A stretch of DNA of 64,000 bases from Mesorhizobium sp. L-8-3 (GTDB taxonomy: Bacteria > Pseudomonadota > Alphaproteobacteria > Rhizobiales > Rhizobiaceae): the NCBI RefSeq assembly GCF_016756615.1, contig NZ_AP023262.1, forward strand, positions 6,883,501 through 6,947,500, in the 5' to 3' direction. The position numbers and the translations under genes were made by a program. The notes beneath the pieces are model-generated. The model ran no database searches and was not told where the DNA came from. It saw nothing but the letters and a program-made list of their open reading frames with translations. Below, in pieces: positions 1-9,594 of the stretch (its first letter is position 1; each line of letters starts with the position of its first letter).

Positions 1-7
1 ACTGAGC

Positions 8-715
8 ATGGACGGCACTTCCGCCCCGGCTCTTGCATGGAACACCTTCGGCTCCTCGGCGGAACTGGCGGCGGCACTGGCCGGGCGCGTCGGCGACGCC
101 TTGCGCGATGCCGTCGCTCGACGCGGCACCGGATTCATCGCGGTTTCGGGCGGCACCACCCCGGCCCTGTTCTTCCGCACGCTGTCGAATGAGGAGCTCG
201 ACTGGCAAAAGGTGATCGTGACGCTCGTCGACGAGCGTTTCGTCGACCGCTCCTCGCCGCGCGCCAATGCGGGGCTGGTCAAGGCGAACCTCCTTCAGAA
301 CAAGGCGGCCACTGCCCGTTTCGAGGATCTTTACCGCGCCGCGCCCGACCTCGATGCAGCGGCCGGGACTGCCGATGCCGCGTTGCGCGCCCTGCCCTGG
401 CCGCTCGACGTTGCTGTGCTCGGCCTGGGCGGCGACGGCCATACGGCATCGTTCTTCCCCGGCGCCGCCAATCTCGCCGCGCTGCTCGACCCGGCATCGA
501 CGAGCGTCGTGCTGCCCACCCACGCATCCGACGGCGAACCGCGGCTGACCTTGCCGCTCGCCCGCCTCGTCGAGGCGCCGATGGTGGCCCTCCACATAGA
601 GGGCGCCGAGAAACGCAAGGTGCTGGAGAGCGCGCTTGCCGACGGAAGCACGCTTCCGATCCGCAGCGCGCTCGACGGCGCCGCCAACCCGGTTCAGCTG
701 TTCTGGGCGCCCTGA
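8..715 (+). CDS. pgl: 6-phosphogluconolactonase
   Basis: Hydrolyses 6-phosphogluconolactone to 6-phosphogluconate in the cytoplasm, feeding the Entner-Doudoroff and oxidative pentose phosphate pathways. The 235-residue protein has the usual family length. It carries the N-terminal SGGTTPALFF phosphate-binding segment (about residues 47-56), the VDERFV motif (about 73-78) and GLGGDGHTASFFPG (about 140-153), which together are diagnostic for Pgl of the NagB/sugar isomerase fold. A TGA at positions 3-5 lies two bases before the start and may be the stop of an upstream gene; zwf is the usual rhizobial neighbour, but it is outside the window. edd follows 73 bases downstream on the same strand, matching the zwf-pgl-edd order known from rhizobia. 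Confidence 0.95.
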   Translation: MDGTSAPALAWNTFGSSAELAAALAGRVGDALRDAVARRGTGFIAVSGGTTPALFFRTLSNEELDWQKVIVTLVDERFVDRSSPRANAGLVKANLLQNKAATARFEDLYRAAPDLDAAAGTADAALRALPWPLDVAVLGLGGDGHTASFFPGAANLAALLDPASTSVVLPTHASDGEPRLTLPLARLVEAPMVALHIEGAEKRKVLESALADGSTLPIRSALDGAANPVQLFWAP

Positions 716-788
716 ACCGCCGCTTTGGTCCGCGCGCCGCTCCTCCCGCGGCCGTGGCCCGCACCGCGCCCCGCAAGGACCGACTATC

Positions 789-2612
<1,824 letters not shown>

Positions 2613-2675
2613 CCTCTTGAAAGCAAGGGAGAACCGCCTTACCTTCCGAGCAGACATAAACATGGAACGCTGGCG

Positions 2676-2927
2676 ATGCCCTCCTTGACCATTACCGCGA
2701 AAGGACAGGTGACGCTCCGCAAAGAACTCCTTAAGCATCTTGGCGTGGGGCCCGGCGAAAAAATCTCGGTCGAACTCCTGCCGGATGGAAAGGCTTCGAT
2801 CAGGGCGGAGAAGGCCGATAATTCGATCGAGAGGCTTTTCGGTTTCTTGAAGAAGGAGAAAGAGGCACCTCTGTCCCTCGACGAAATCGACAAGATCATC
2901 GTCGACGGCTGGGCAAAGCGTCGATGA
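2676..2927 (+). CDS. vapB: AbrB/MazE-type antitoxin of a type II TA pair
   Basis: An 83-residue protein whose first 45 residues form a SpoVT-AbrB swapped-hairpin DNA-binding domain (PSLTITAKGQVTLRKELLKHLGV, then GPGEKISVELLPDGK). The rest is a charged tail that would wrap the toxin. Proteins like this bind and neutralise the PIN toxin encoded immediately downstream and autoregulate the operon. Its stop overlaps the toxin start as ATGA (2924-2927), so the two are translationally coupled. It lies 63 bases after edd on the same strand. The symbol vapB reflects pairing with VapC; the fold is AbrB-like, not ribbon-helix-helix. Confidence 0.82.
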   Translation: MPSLTITAKGQVTLRKELLKHLGVGPGEKISVELLPDGKASIRAEKADNSIERLFGFLKKEKEAPLSLDEIDKIIVDGWAKRR

Positions 2928-3331
2928 AAATCACGGCAGACACAAACGTTCTGCTTCGCGCCTTTCTCGACGACCACCCTTCCCAGAGCCCGCACGCTCA
3001 GGCAGCATTGCAGGGCGCGCAAATCGTTGCGATCAGCCTGCCGACCTTGTGCGAGTTCGTCTGGGTCCTTCGCCAAGGATACAAGAGGTCGCGGATCGAT
3101 ATTTTGTCGCTTCTTCGCGCGATGCTCGAAACACCCAACATCGTCATGGACAGGCCCACCGTCGAGGCCGGGCTCGCAATCATGAATGCCGGCGGTGATT
3201 TTGCCGACGGTGTGGCCGCGTTCGAAGGGCGCAGGCTTGGAGGGGCGTCCTTCGTGACCTTCGACCGCCAAGCGGCGAGTTTGCTTGCCATGACCGGCGC
3301 GAGTGTAGAACTTTTGCCTGCCGAGGCTTGA
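2924..3331 (+). CDS. vapC: PIN-domain toxin, VapC family
   Basis: A 135-residue PIN-domain protein, predicted to be an Mg2+-dependent RNase. Conserved acidic residues are visible: Asp in ITADTN near residue 6, Glu in LCEFVWVL near 44, Asp in GGDFADGV near 93 and Asp in VTFDRQA near 113, giving the four-acid site of active VapC enzymes. Nothing suggests inactivation. It overlaps its AbrB-type antitoxin by four bases. The gene ends 25 bases before the convergent stop of the von Willebrand protein gene. The RNA target cannot be inferred from sequence. Confidence 0.85.
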   Translation: MKITADTNVLLRAFLDDHPSQSPHAQAALQGAQIVAISLPTLCEFVWVLRQGYKRSRIDILSLLRAMLETPNIVMDRPTVEAGLAIMNAGGDFADGVAAFEGRRLGGASFVTFDRQAASLLAMTGASVELLPAEA

Positions 3332-3356
3332 GCGAGCCGCCGGCCATGTTCGCCAA

Positions 3357-5003
3357 TCAAGGCACCGCCACTTCCACCCGCTCGCCTGCCTTCACCGTCG
3401 CGCTTGCTTCCTTCTTTTCGCCATCGTCGCCGCGATCCACGACGACGACGTAGTCGCCGGCCGGCAGCGTGGTCTGGTGCGTCTCGGCATAAGCGTAGCC
3501 GAACTCCTTGCGCTTGCCTTGGAGGTCCTTTTTGGCCGCGAACACCTCGATATGCCTGGCGCCCGGCGCCGAAACCGCAAGCACGCCGGCGTTCAGCGTC
3601 ACCCCGACCTCGACGAGTTGCCCGGCCTTCACGGCGAAATCCTGCTCGGCAGGCGCTTCGTCCAGCTTCGCGACCGCTGTATAGTCACCTGGCGGCAGGT
3701 CGAATTTCCCGTCTGGACCGTAGGCATAAGAGACTTGTTCGCGGCTACCGTCGATCCGCTTCGCGGCCTTGTAGATATTGAGGGCGAGTCCGCCCTCCTC
3801 GACCTTCATGCCCGGCACGTAGAAGGCGTTGACGAGCGCACGGCCGACACCGACGACGACATCCCTCTCGACGATCCCGCCGGCCTCGACCATGGCTGTT
3901 TCTGTCGCTTCTCCCTCGCCGAGCCTCACGGTGACCTTCTGCTCACCGGCTGGCACGACGATCCTCGTCTCGCCGTAGCCGATCGCCTCTCCCTCGCCCG
4001 GATGATCGACGACCACCTGTGCCGCATCGCTCACTTCCGCGCCCGCGCTGGCCAGCGGACGGACGACCAGCGTCCCGGCGTTGAGCACGAATACCGGCTC
4101 CGCGACCTTGCCCTCCTCGATCCTGACCTGTTGCTCGGCCGAGGCTTCGCCAAGGCGCGCCACGACGACATAGTCACCCGGGTCGAGATCGCCCTTGTAA
4201 TCATTGTACTCCGTCGCGACCCGCTCACCCTTGCCGCCCGCCGCGTCTGCCCGGTGGATCTCGTAGGCATTGCCGGCATCGCTGAGCGGCTCGCCGCCTT
4301 CGGCCAGCACCAGCTGCGGCACGAAGTTGTGCTCGGGCTTGGCCGGCACCGTGGCCGGCGCCGGTTCGGGCGCGGGTTCCGCAACGACCGTCTCCACCAG
4401 CGCCTCCTCGAGCGCGCTCGCGTCGGAAGCCTGGATGTATTTGCCGCCGGTGTTCTCGGCGAGACAGGCAACCTGCCTGCCTTCCTCCGCCGTCAGGCCG
4501 AAGCCGACGACATGGGCTGTGAAGTCGATTCCCGACTGCTCCAGTTCCCCGCCGACCGCGCAGGGGTCGGCCTCGCAGGTTTCCAGCCCGTCGGTGATGA
4601 GGATGACGGTGACCTTCTCTTCCGTATAGCGCAATGCCTCGGCCGCCTGCCTGACCGAGGCCGTCAGCGGCGTCTTGCCGAGGAATTTGAGATTGTCGGC
4701 CGCCGACGCGATGGCATCCGCCCTGCCGGCCGCGGGCGGGACGACGAGTTCTATGTCGGCGCAGTTCCCCTTCTCGCGATGGCCGTAGGCCAGAAGGCCC
4801 AATTCCATATCGGCCGGGACGGATTGCAGAACCGTGCGCAATGTCCGCCTGGCAATTTCGAGCTTGGGCTTGCCGTCGATCTGGCCCCACATCGAACCCG
4901 AGGCATCGAGCACGATGATGGCCTTGTCGGCCGCATGTGAAACGGCAGCCGTCATCGCCAGCGCCAGGAGACCGACTATCACGCGAAATACCGCTGCCAT
5001 CAT
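3357..5003 (-). CDS. Secreted von Willebrand factor A protein with repeated C-terminal beta modules
   Basis: A 548-residue exported protein of unknown function. Residues 1-24 are a signal peptide ending SHA-A. Residues about 27-210 form a vWA domain with a complete MIDAS motif (LDASGSMWG near 32, then a Thr in KTPLTASV and Asp in ITDGLE), so it should bind a divalent metal and a protein ligand. A proline-rich linker (EPAPEPAPATVPAKPE, about 210-226) leads to some 320 residues containing four related modules. Each module has a P-x-G-(D/E) turn, a short beta stretch, an acidic segment, xAG and then a VxLNAG-type strand (near 270-300, 350-385, 440-475 and 515-548). Adjacent genes give no functional clue. 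The start was taken at the first of two tandem ATGs, preceded by a G-rich ribosome site. Confidence 0.8.
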   Translation of the reverse strand: MMAAVFRVIVGLLALAMTAAVSHAADKAIIVLDASGSMWGQIDGKPKLEIARRTLRTVLQSVPADMELGLLAYGHREKGNCADIELVVPPAAGRADAIASAADNLKFLGKTPLTASVRQAAEALRYTEEKVTVILITDGLETCEADPCAVGGELEQSGIDFTAHVVGFGLTAEEGRQVACLAENTGGKYIQASDASALEEALVETVVAEPAPEPAPATVPAKPEHNFVPQLVLAEGGEPLSDAGNAYEIHRADAAGGKGERVATEYNDYKGDLDPGDYVVVARLGEASAEQQVRIEEGKVAEPVFVLNAGTLVVRPLASAGAEVSDAAQVVVDHPGEGEAIGYGETRIVVPAGEQKVTVRLGEGEATETAMVEAGGIVERDVVVGVGRALVNAFYVPGMKVEEGGLALNIYKAAKRIDGSREQVSYAYGPDGKFDLPPGDYTAVAKLDEAPAEQDFAVKAGQLVEVGVTLNAGVLAVSAPGARHIEVFAAKKDLQGKRKEFGYAYAETHQTTLPAGDYVVVVDRGDDGEKKEASATVKAGERVEVAVP

Positions 5004-5040
5004 TTTTCCCCCGCGAGATGGATTCTGCCGGCAAGCTATC

Positions 5041-5083
5041 GCATCGGTCCGAAAACCGGAATCGTTTTCGTAGCGAAAAACGC
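5041..5083. repeat. Degenerate copy of a dispersed intergenic repeat
   Basis: This stretch between the vWA and acyl-CoA dehydrogenase genes carries GCATCGGTCCGAAAACCGG followed by ATCGTTTTCG. The CCGAAAACCGG core resembles the core of the palindromic repeats at 8483-8527, 24381-24425 and 34540-34589. Only one arm is clear here, so it looks like a truncated copy. Similar sequences are common between genes in Mesorhizobium-type genomes, from memory. Confidence 0.4.
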
Positions 5084-5108
5084 GCTGGTCCGTTCGGAAG
5101 GCGGCGAC

Positions 5109-6398
<1,290 letters not shown>

Positions 6399-6494
6399 GC
6401 CATCCTCCTCGAAAGCACAAGCCTCGACACCGTGGTCGGAAGGTCGACCCATGTCCGGGGGACATGAATAAAGCGGTTCATTTCATCTGGCAAT

Positions 6495-6507
6495 ATCGTC
6501 AGACGAT
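6495..6507. promoter_or_regulatory. Candidate GntR/FCD operator
   Basis: A perfect odd palindrome, ATCGTC-A-GACGAT, lies in the 277-base region between the divergent acyl-CoA dehydrogenase and GntR genes. FCD-subfamily GntR proteins often bind short palindromes of the form GTC-N-GAC, so this is a natural operator for the adjacent regulator. Binding is inferred, not shown. Confidence 0.5.
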
Positions 6508-6675
6508 TTTGATAGACAGTGATTGGAAAAGCTCCGAGAGTAGATGGAGTAACGGCCGGCGCTCCGAGTGCAGGTTATCGGCGACGGCTCTCGTCTCCGC
6601 CCCTTGTTGAACCGGGTGGCAGCGGGTTATTCCGGTGGCGAGGGACAAAGGCCGGCTTGGCCGATGGGACAAGAC

Positions 6676-7413
6676 ATGGAAGCTGCGTCGATGAGAGCCG
6701 GCCCTGACAGCGCATCGACCGGCATCGTGAGTTCATCCGACCAGATCGTGCGCGACATCGTGCGCGGTCTTTACGAAGGCCGCTACGCTGCCGGCCAGCG
6801 GCTCGTCGAGCCCGACCTGATGCGGCGCTACGGCGTCGGCCGCAGCACGGTGCGCGAGGCGATCAAGCGGCTGGCGGCGGAAGGAATTGCCGTCACACAT
6901 GCCTTTCGCGGCGCGCAGATCCGCCAGCTCTCGCGCATCGACGCATGCAACGTGCTCCTGGTGATGGAACTGATGGTCGGGCTCGCGGCGCGCCAGGCGG
7001 CCGAGAACATCTCGACACCCGGCGCCGGCGACGGCTTCAGGGAGAGCCTCGACACGCTTCTGGCTTTCGAGCGGCAGGGCGATTCCTACGAGCTGGTGCG
7101 CGCCCGCAACCGCTTCTACCGGACCATGACGCGCCTTGGCGGGAACCGGGAGGTGGAACGGCTCCTTCCAAGCATCCAGGTGCATCTGGTGCGGGCCCAG
7201 TTGAGGCTGCCGCCGGAACAGCGCTTCGCCGACTACCGCGCGATTGCCGAGGCGGTGCTCGCCGGCGATGCGCAGCGGGCTGAAGAAGCCGCGCGCGGCT
7301 ACATTCGCCGCACCGCCGAAACGCTCGCTCTGCTTCCCGATTCCGCCTTCGCCCCCGACGAGCCGGCAACCGGCCCGACGCCGGGCGAGGGTGAAGACCC
7401 CGAGGGGACCTGA
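6676..7413 (+). CDS. GntR-family transcriptional regulator, FCD subfamily
   Basis: A DNA-binding regulator of about 245 residues. After a short tail, residues about 22-85 form a winged helix-turn-helix (DQIVRDIVRGLYEGRYAAGQ, then YGVGRSTVREAIKRLAAEGI). It is followed by an all-helical FCD ligand domain that usually senses an organic acid. The start is uncertain: in-frame ATGs occur at 6664, 6676 and 6691, and 6676 has the better spaced GGGA. It is divergent from the acyl-CoA dehydrogenase gene, suggesting that it represses that gene in response to a related acid. It ends seven bases before the convergent GlxA-type regulator gene. Confidence 0.85.
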   Translation: MEAASMRAGPDSASTGIVSSSDQIVRDIVRGLYEGRYAAGQRLVEPDLMRRYGVGRSTVREAIKRLAAEGIAVTHAFRGAQIRQLSRIDACNVLLVMELMVGLAARQAAENISTPGAGDGFRESLDTLLAFERQGDSYELVRARNRFYRTMTRLGGNREVERLLPSIQVHLVRAQLRLPPEQRFADYRAIAEAVLAGDAQRAEEAARGYIRRTAETLALLPDSAFAPDEPATGPTPGEGEDPEGT

Positions 7414-7420
7414 TCGCCCT

Positions 7421-8383
7421 TCAATAGGTGGTGCGCCGTTCCTCGGAGGGCGGGCGGCCGAACTGCAGGCGATAGCTCTGCGCGAAATAGGAATGCGAGG
7501 TGAAGCCCGTCGCGATCGCCACGTCGAGGATCGGCATGTTGGTCTGGCGCAGCAGCTCGCGCGCCCGTTCGAGCCGCAGCCGCATATAGTAGCGGCCGGG
7601 CGTGACGTTGAGATGCCGCAGGAACAGCCGTTCGACCTGGCGCACGGAGAGCCCCGCCGACTTGGCGAGCTCGACCGCGGAGAAAGGTTCGTCGAGATTG
7701 TCGGCCATCAGCTCGACGATCTTCCTCAGCTTCTCCGACTTGCCGGTCAGGTCGCGCTCGGGCCCGACCCGCTGCCGGTCCTGGGCCGAGCGGATGCGCT
7801 CGTGCTGGAACTGATTGGCCACCGAATTGGCGACATTGACGCCGAAGTCGCCGCGCACGATCTCCAGCATGAGATCGATCGAGGTCGTCCCGCCGGCGCA
7901 GGTATAGCGCTTGCGGTCGATCTCGAAGACGTTGCCGGTGCATTCGATATCGGGAAAGCGCTCCATGAAGCCGGCGCGGTTCTCCCAATGGATGGTGCAG
8001 CGATGCCCTTCGAGTTGCCCGGCTTCAGCCAGCAGGTAGGAGCCCACCGACAGCGCGCCGAGCGCGCCGCCGCGGCGGCCCCAGCTACGCAAGGCCGCGA
8101 GCACCTTGCTCTTGCCTGGAAACTCGGTGGTCAGGCCGAGCGAAACGAAGAGGATGTCGACCGGCGGGATGTCGGCGACGCTGTAGTCGACCTTCAGCGG
8201 CAGGCCGTTGGAGGCCATGACGGCTTCGCCGTCGGGCGAGACGGTCGTCCAGGAATAGAAGTCGTGGCCGACCAGCCGGTTGGCCGAGCGCACCGTGTCG
8301 ATCGCCGCGGCGAGCGAGAACATCGAGAACTTGTCGACCAGCAGGAAGGCGAAATGCCGGCTGCCTTGAATGGTGGCGGTCAT
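7421..8383 (-). CDS. GlxA-family AraC-type transcriptional regulator
   Basis: A 320-residue regulator with an N-terminal DJ-1/PfpI (class I amidotransferase-like) domain (about 1-185) and a C-terminal AraC double helix-turn-helix (about 215-315; SAVELAKSAGLSVRQVERLF and MPILDVAIATGFTSHSYFAQSYR). The nucleophile elbow reads GALSVGSYLLA, so the catalytic cysteine of the PfpI enzymes is absent, as expected for a sensor domain. Relatives such as GbdR and ArgR regulate catabolism of glycine betaine or amino acids; no target is evident here. The start at 8383 (MTATIQGS) was preferred to the open extension upstream because it begins at the family's usual N-terminus. Confidence 0.88.
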   Translation of the reverse strand: MTATIQGSRHFAFLLVDKFSMFSLAAAIDTVRSANRLVGHDFYSWTTVSPDGEAVMASNGLPLKVDYSVADIPPVDILFVSLGLTTEFPGKSKVLAALRSWGRRGGALGALSVGSYLLAEAGQLEGHRCTIHWENRAGFMERFPDIECTGNVFEIDRKRYTCAGGTTSIDLMLEIVRGDFGVNVANSVANQFQHERIRSAQDRQRVGPERDLTGKSEKLRKIVELMADNLDEPFSAVELAKSAGLSVRQVERLFLRHLNVTPGRYYMRLRLERARELLRQTNMPILDVAIATGFTSHSYFAQSYRLQFGRPPSEERRTTY

Positions 8384-8482
8384 GACCGGCTTTCCGAACC
8401 TCTCCCAAAGCCGTGCGGCGGTGGCGGCATGCTCACCAGAAACGCGAGCGTTGCGCAAGACCGTGCGGTGGCGGCATCTGAA

Positions 8483-8527
8483 GCATGTCTTCCGAAAGTG
8501 TCCGGCGGTTTAGGGAAAAAGACATGC
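8483..8527. repeat. Palindromic intergenic repeat
   Basis: GCATGTCTT at the left and AAGACATGC at the right form a 9-base-pair inverted repeat around a core that, read on the minus strand, contains CCCTAAACCG and CACTTTCGG. The same layout (arms plus a C-C-C-x-AAACCG...CACT-x-TCGG core) occurs at 34540-34589. It is an intergenic repeat and not a gene. Confidence 0.6.
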
Positions 8528-8541
8528 GCTGGATCGAGGGC

Positions 8542-8580
8542 CTACGGCGTGTCGCGTGAATTCACCCCGACACGCTGTAG
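8542..8580 (-). terminator. Hairpin downstream of folD
   Basis: CTACGGCGTGTCG and CGACACGCTGTAG pair over 13 positions with one G-T-type mismatch, and the loop contains the palindrome GTGAATTCAC. It lies seven bases beyond the folD stop on the minus strand. There is no clear T run, so it is a stem-loop that could stop transcription or protect the 3' end. Confidence 0.5.
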
Positions 8581-8586
8581 GGATGG

Positions 8587-9486
8587 TCAGAATTCCGGAC
8601 GTTTGCGGCCTGCCGCCAGATGGGCCGCGGCAAGCGTGTTGGCCATCAGCATGGCGATCGTCATCGGGCCGACCCCGCCGGGGACCGGCGTTATCGCACC
8701 GGCGATCTCGGCCGCCTCGGCATAGGCGACGTCGCCGACCAGCCGCGACTTGCCTTCGCCCTTCTCGGGCGCGGGAATCCGGTTGATGCCGACATCGATG
8801 ACGGTGGCGCCCGGCTTCACCCAGTCGCCGCGCACCATCTCCGGCCGCCCGACGGCCGCGACCAGTATGTCGGCCGTGCGCGCCAGCGCAGGCAGATCCC
8901 TGGTCCTGCTGTGGGCGATGGTCACGGTGCAATTGGCGGCGAGCAGCAGGTTGGCCATCGGCTTGCCGACGATGTTCGAACGGCCGACCACCACCGCGTT
9001 CAGCCCCGACAGATCCTTGCCGCGGACACGCTCTATGAGCAGCATGCATCCGGCCGGGGTGCAGGGCACGAAGGCGGTTTCGAGAGCGCCGGCGCCGAGC
9101 TTGCCGACATTGATGAAGTGAAAACCGTCGACGTCCTTCTCCGGCGCGATCGTCTGGATCACCTTGCCCGAATCGATCTGCGCCGGCAGCGGGAGCTGGA
9201 CCAGGATGCCGTGGATCGCGGGATCGGCATTGAGCTCGCCGATCAGCTTCAGCAGGTCGGCTTCGGGCGTGTCGGCCGGCAGCGTATGCTGGACCGAATG
9301 GAAGCCGCATTCCCTGGCCTTCCTCGACTTCGATGCGACGTAGACCTGGCTCGCCGGATCCTCGCCGACAATGACCACCGCCAGGCCGGGCGTCACGCCG
9401 CCCGCCGCGACGAACTCGGCCGTCAGCCTCTTGACCTTGTCCGCGACCTCCTCGCCGACCGCCTTGCCATCGATGATGTGCGTCAT
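8587..9486 (-). CDS. folD: Bifunctional methylenetetrahydrofolate dehydrogenase/cyclohydrolase
   Basis: Interconverts 5,10-methylene-, methenyl- and 10-formyl-tetrahydrofolate with NADP+. The 299-residue length is normal. It contains the catalytic YVASKSRKARECG segment (near 50-62; Tyr and Lys of the active site), ILVQLPLP near 96, VPCTPAGC near 140 and the nucleotide-binding VVVGRSNIVGKP near 165, followed by PGGVGPMTIAMLM near the C-terminus. It is transcribed towards the GlxA-type regulator gene, separated by a repeat and a hairpin. Confidence 0.96.
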   Translation of the reverse strand: MTHIIDGKAVGEEVADKVKRLTAEFVAAGGVTPGLAVVIVGEDPASQVYVASKSRKARECGFHSVQHTLPADTPEADLLKLIGELNADPAIHGILVQLPLPAQIDSGKVIQTIAPEKDVDGFHFINVGKLGAGALETAFVPCTPAGCMLLIERVRGKDLSGLNAVVVGRSNIVGKPMANLLLAANCTVTIAHSRTRDLPALARTADILVAAVGRPEMVRGDWVKPGATVIDVGINRIPAPEKGEGKSRLVGDVAYAEAAEIAGAITPVPGGVGPMTIAMLMANTLAAAHLAAGRKRPEF

Positions 9487-9594
9487 GTGTGCGACCCCGA
9501 TCGTTCTTCCACCGAGGCCGCATAATGGCGAAAAATCGCCACGGCAATCCCGCCTGAGCGCCGTCCCGTGACGTAAACTCGCAAGCCCGGCCGC

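Noticed and set aside
3477..4940. A 487-codon frame antisense to the vWA gene
   Set aside because: No signal peptide, domain or ribosome site; the minus-strand vWA protein is well supported.
7421..8383. PfpI-type protease/amidotransferase enzyme
   Set aside because: The nucleophile elbow lacks Cys and an AraC DNA-binding domain is fused at the C-terminus, so it is a regulator.
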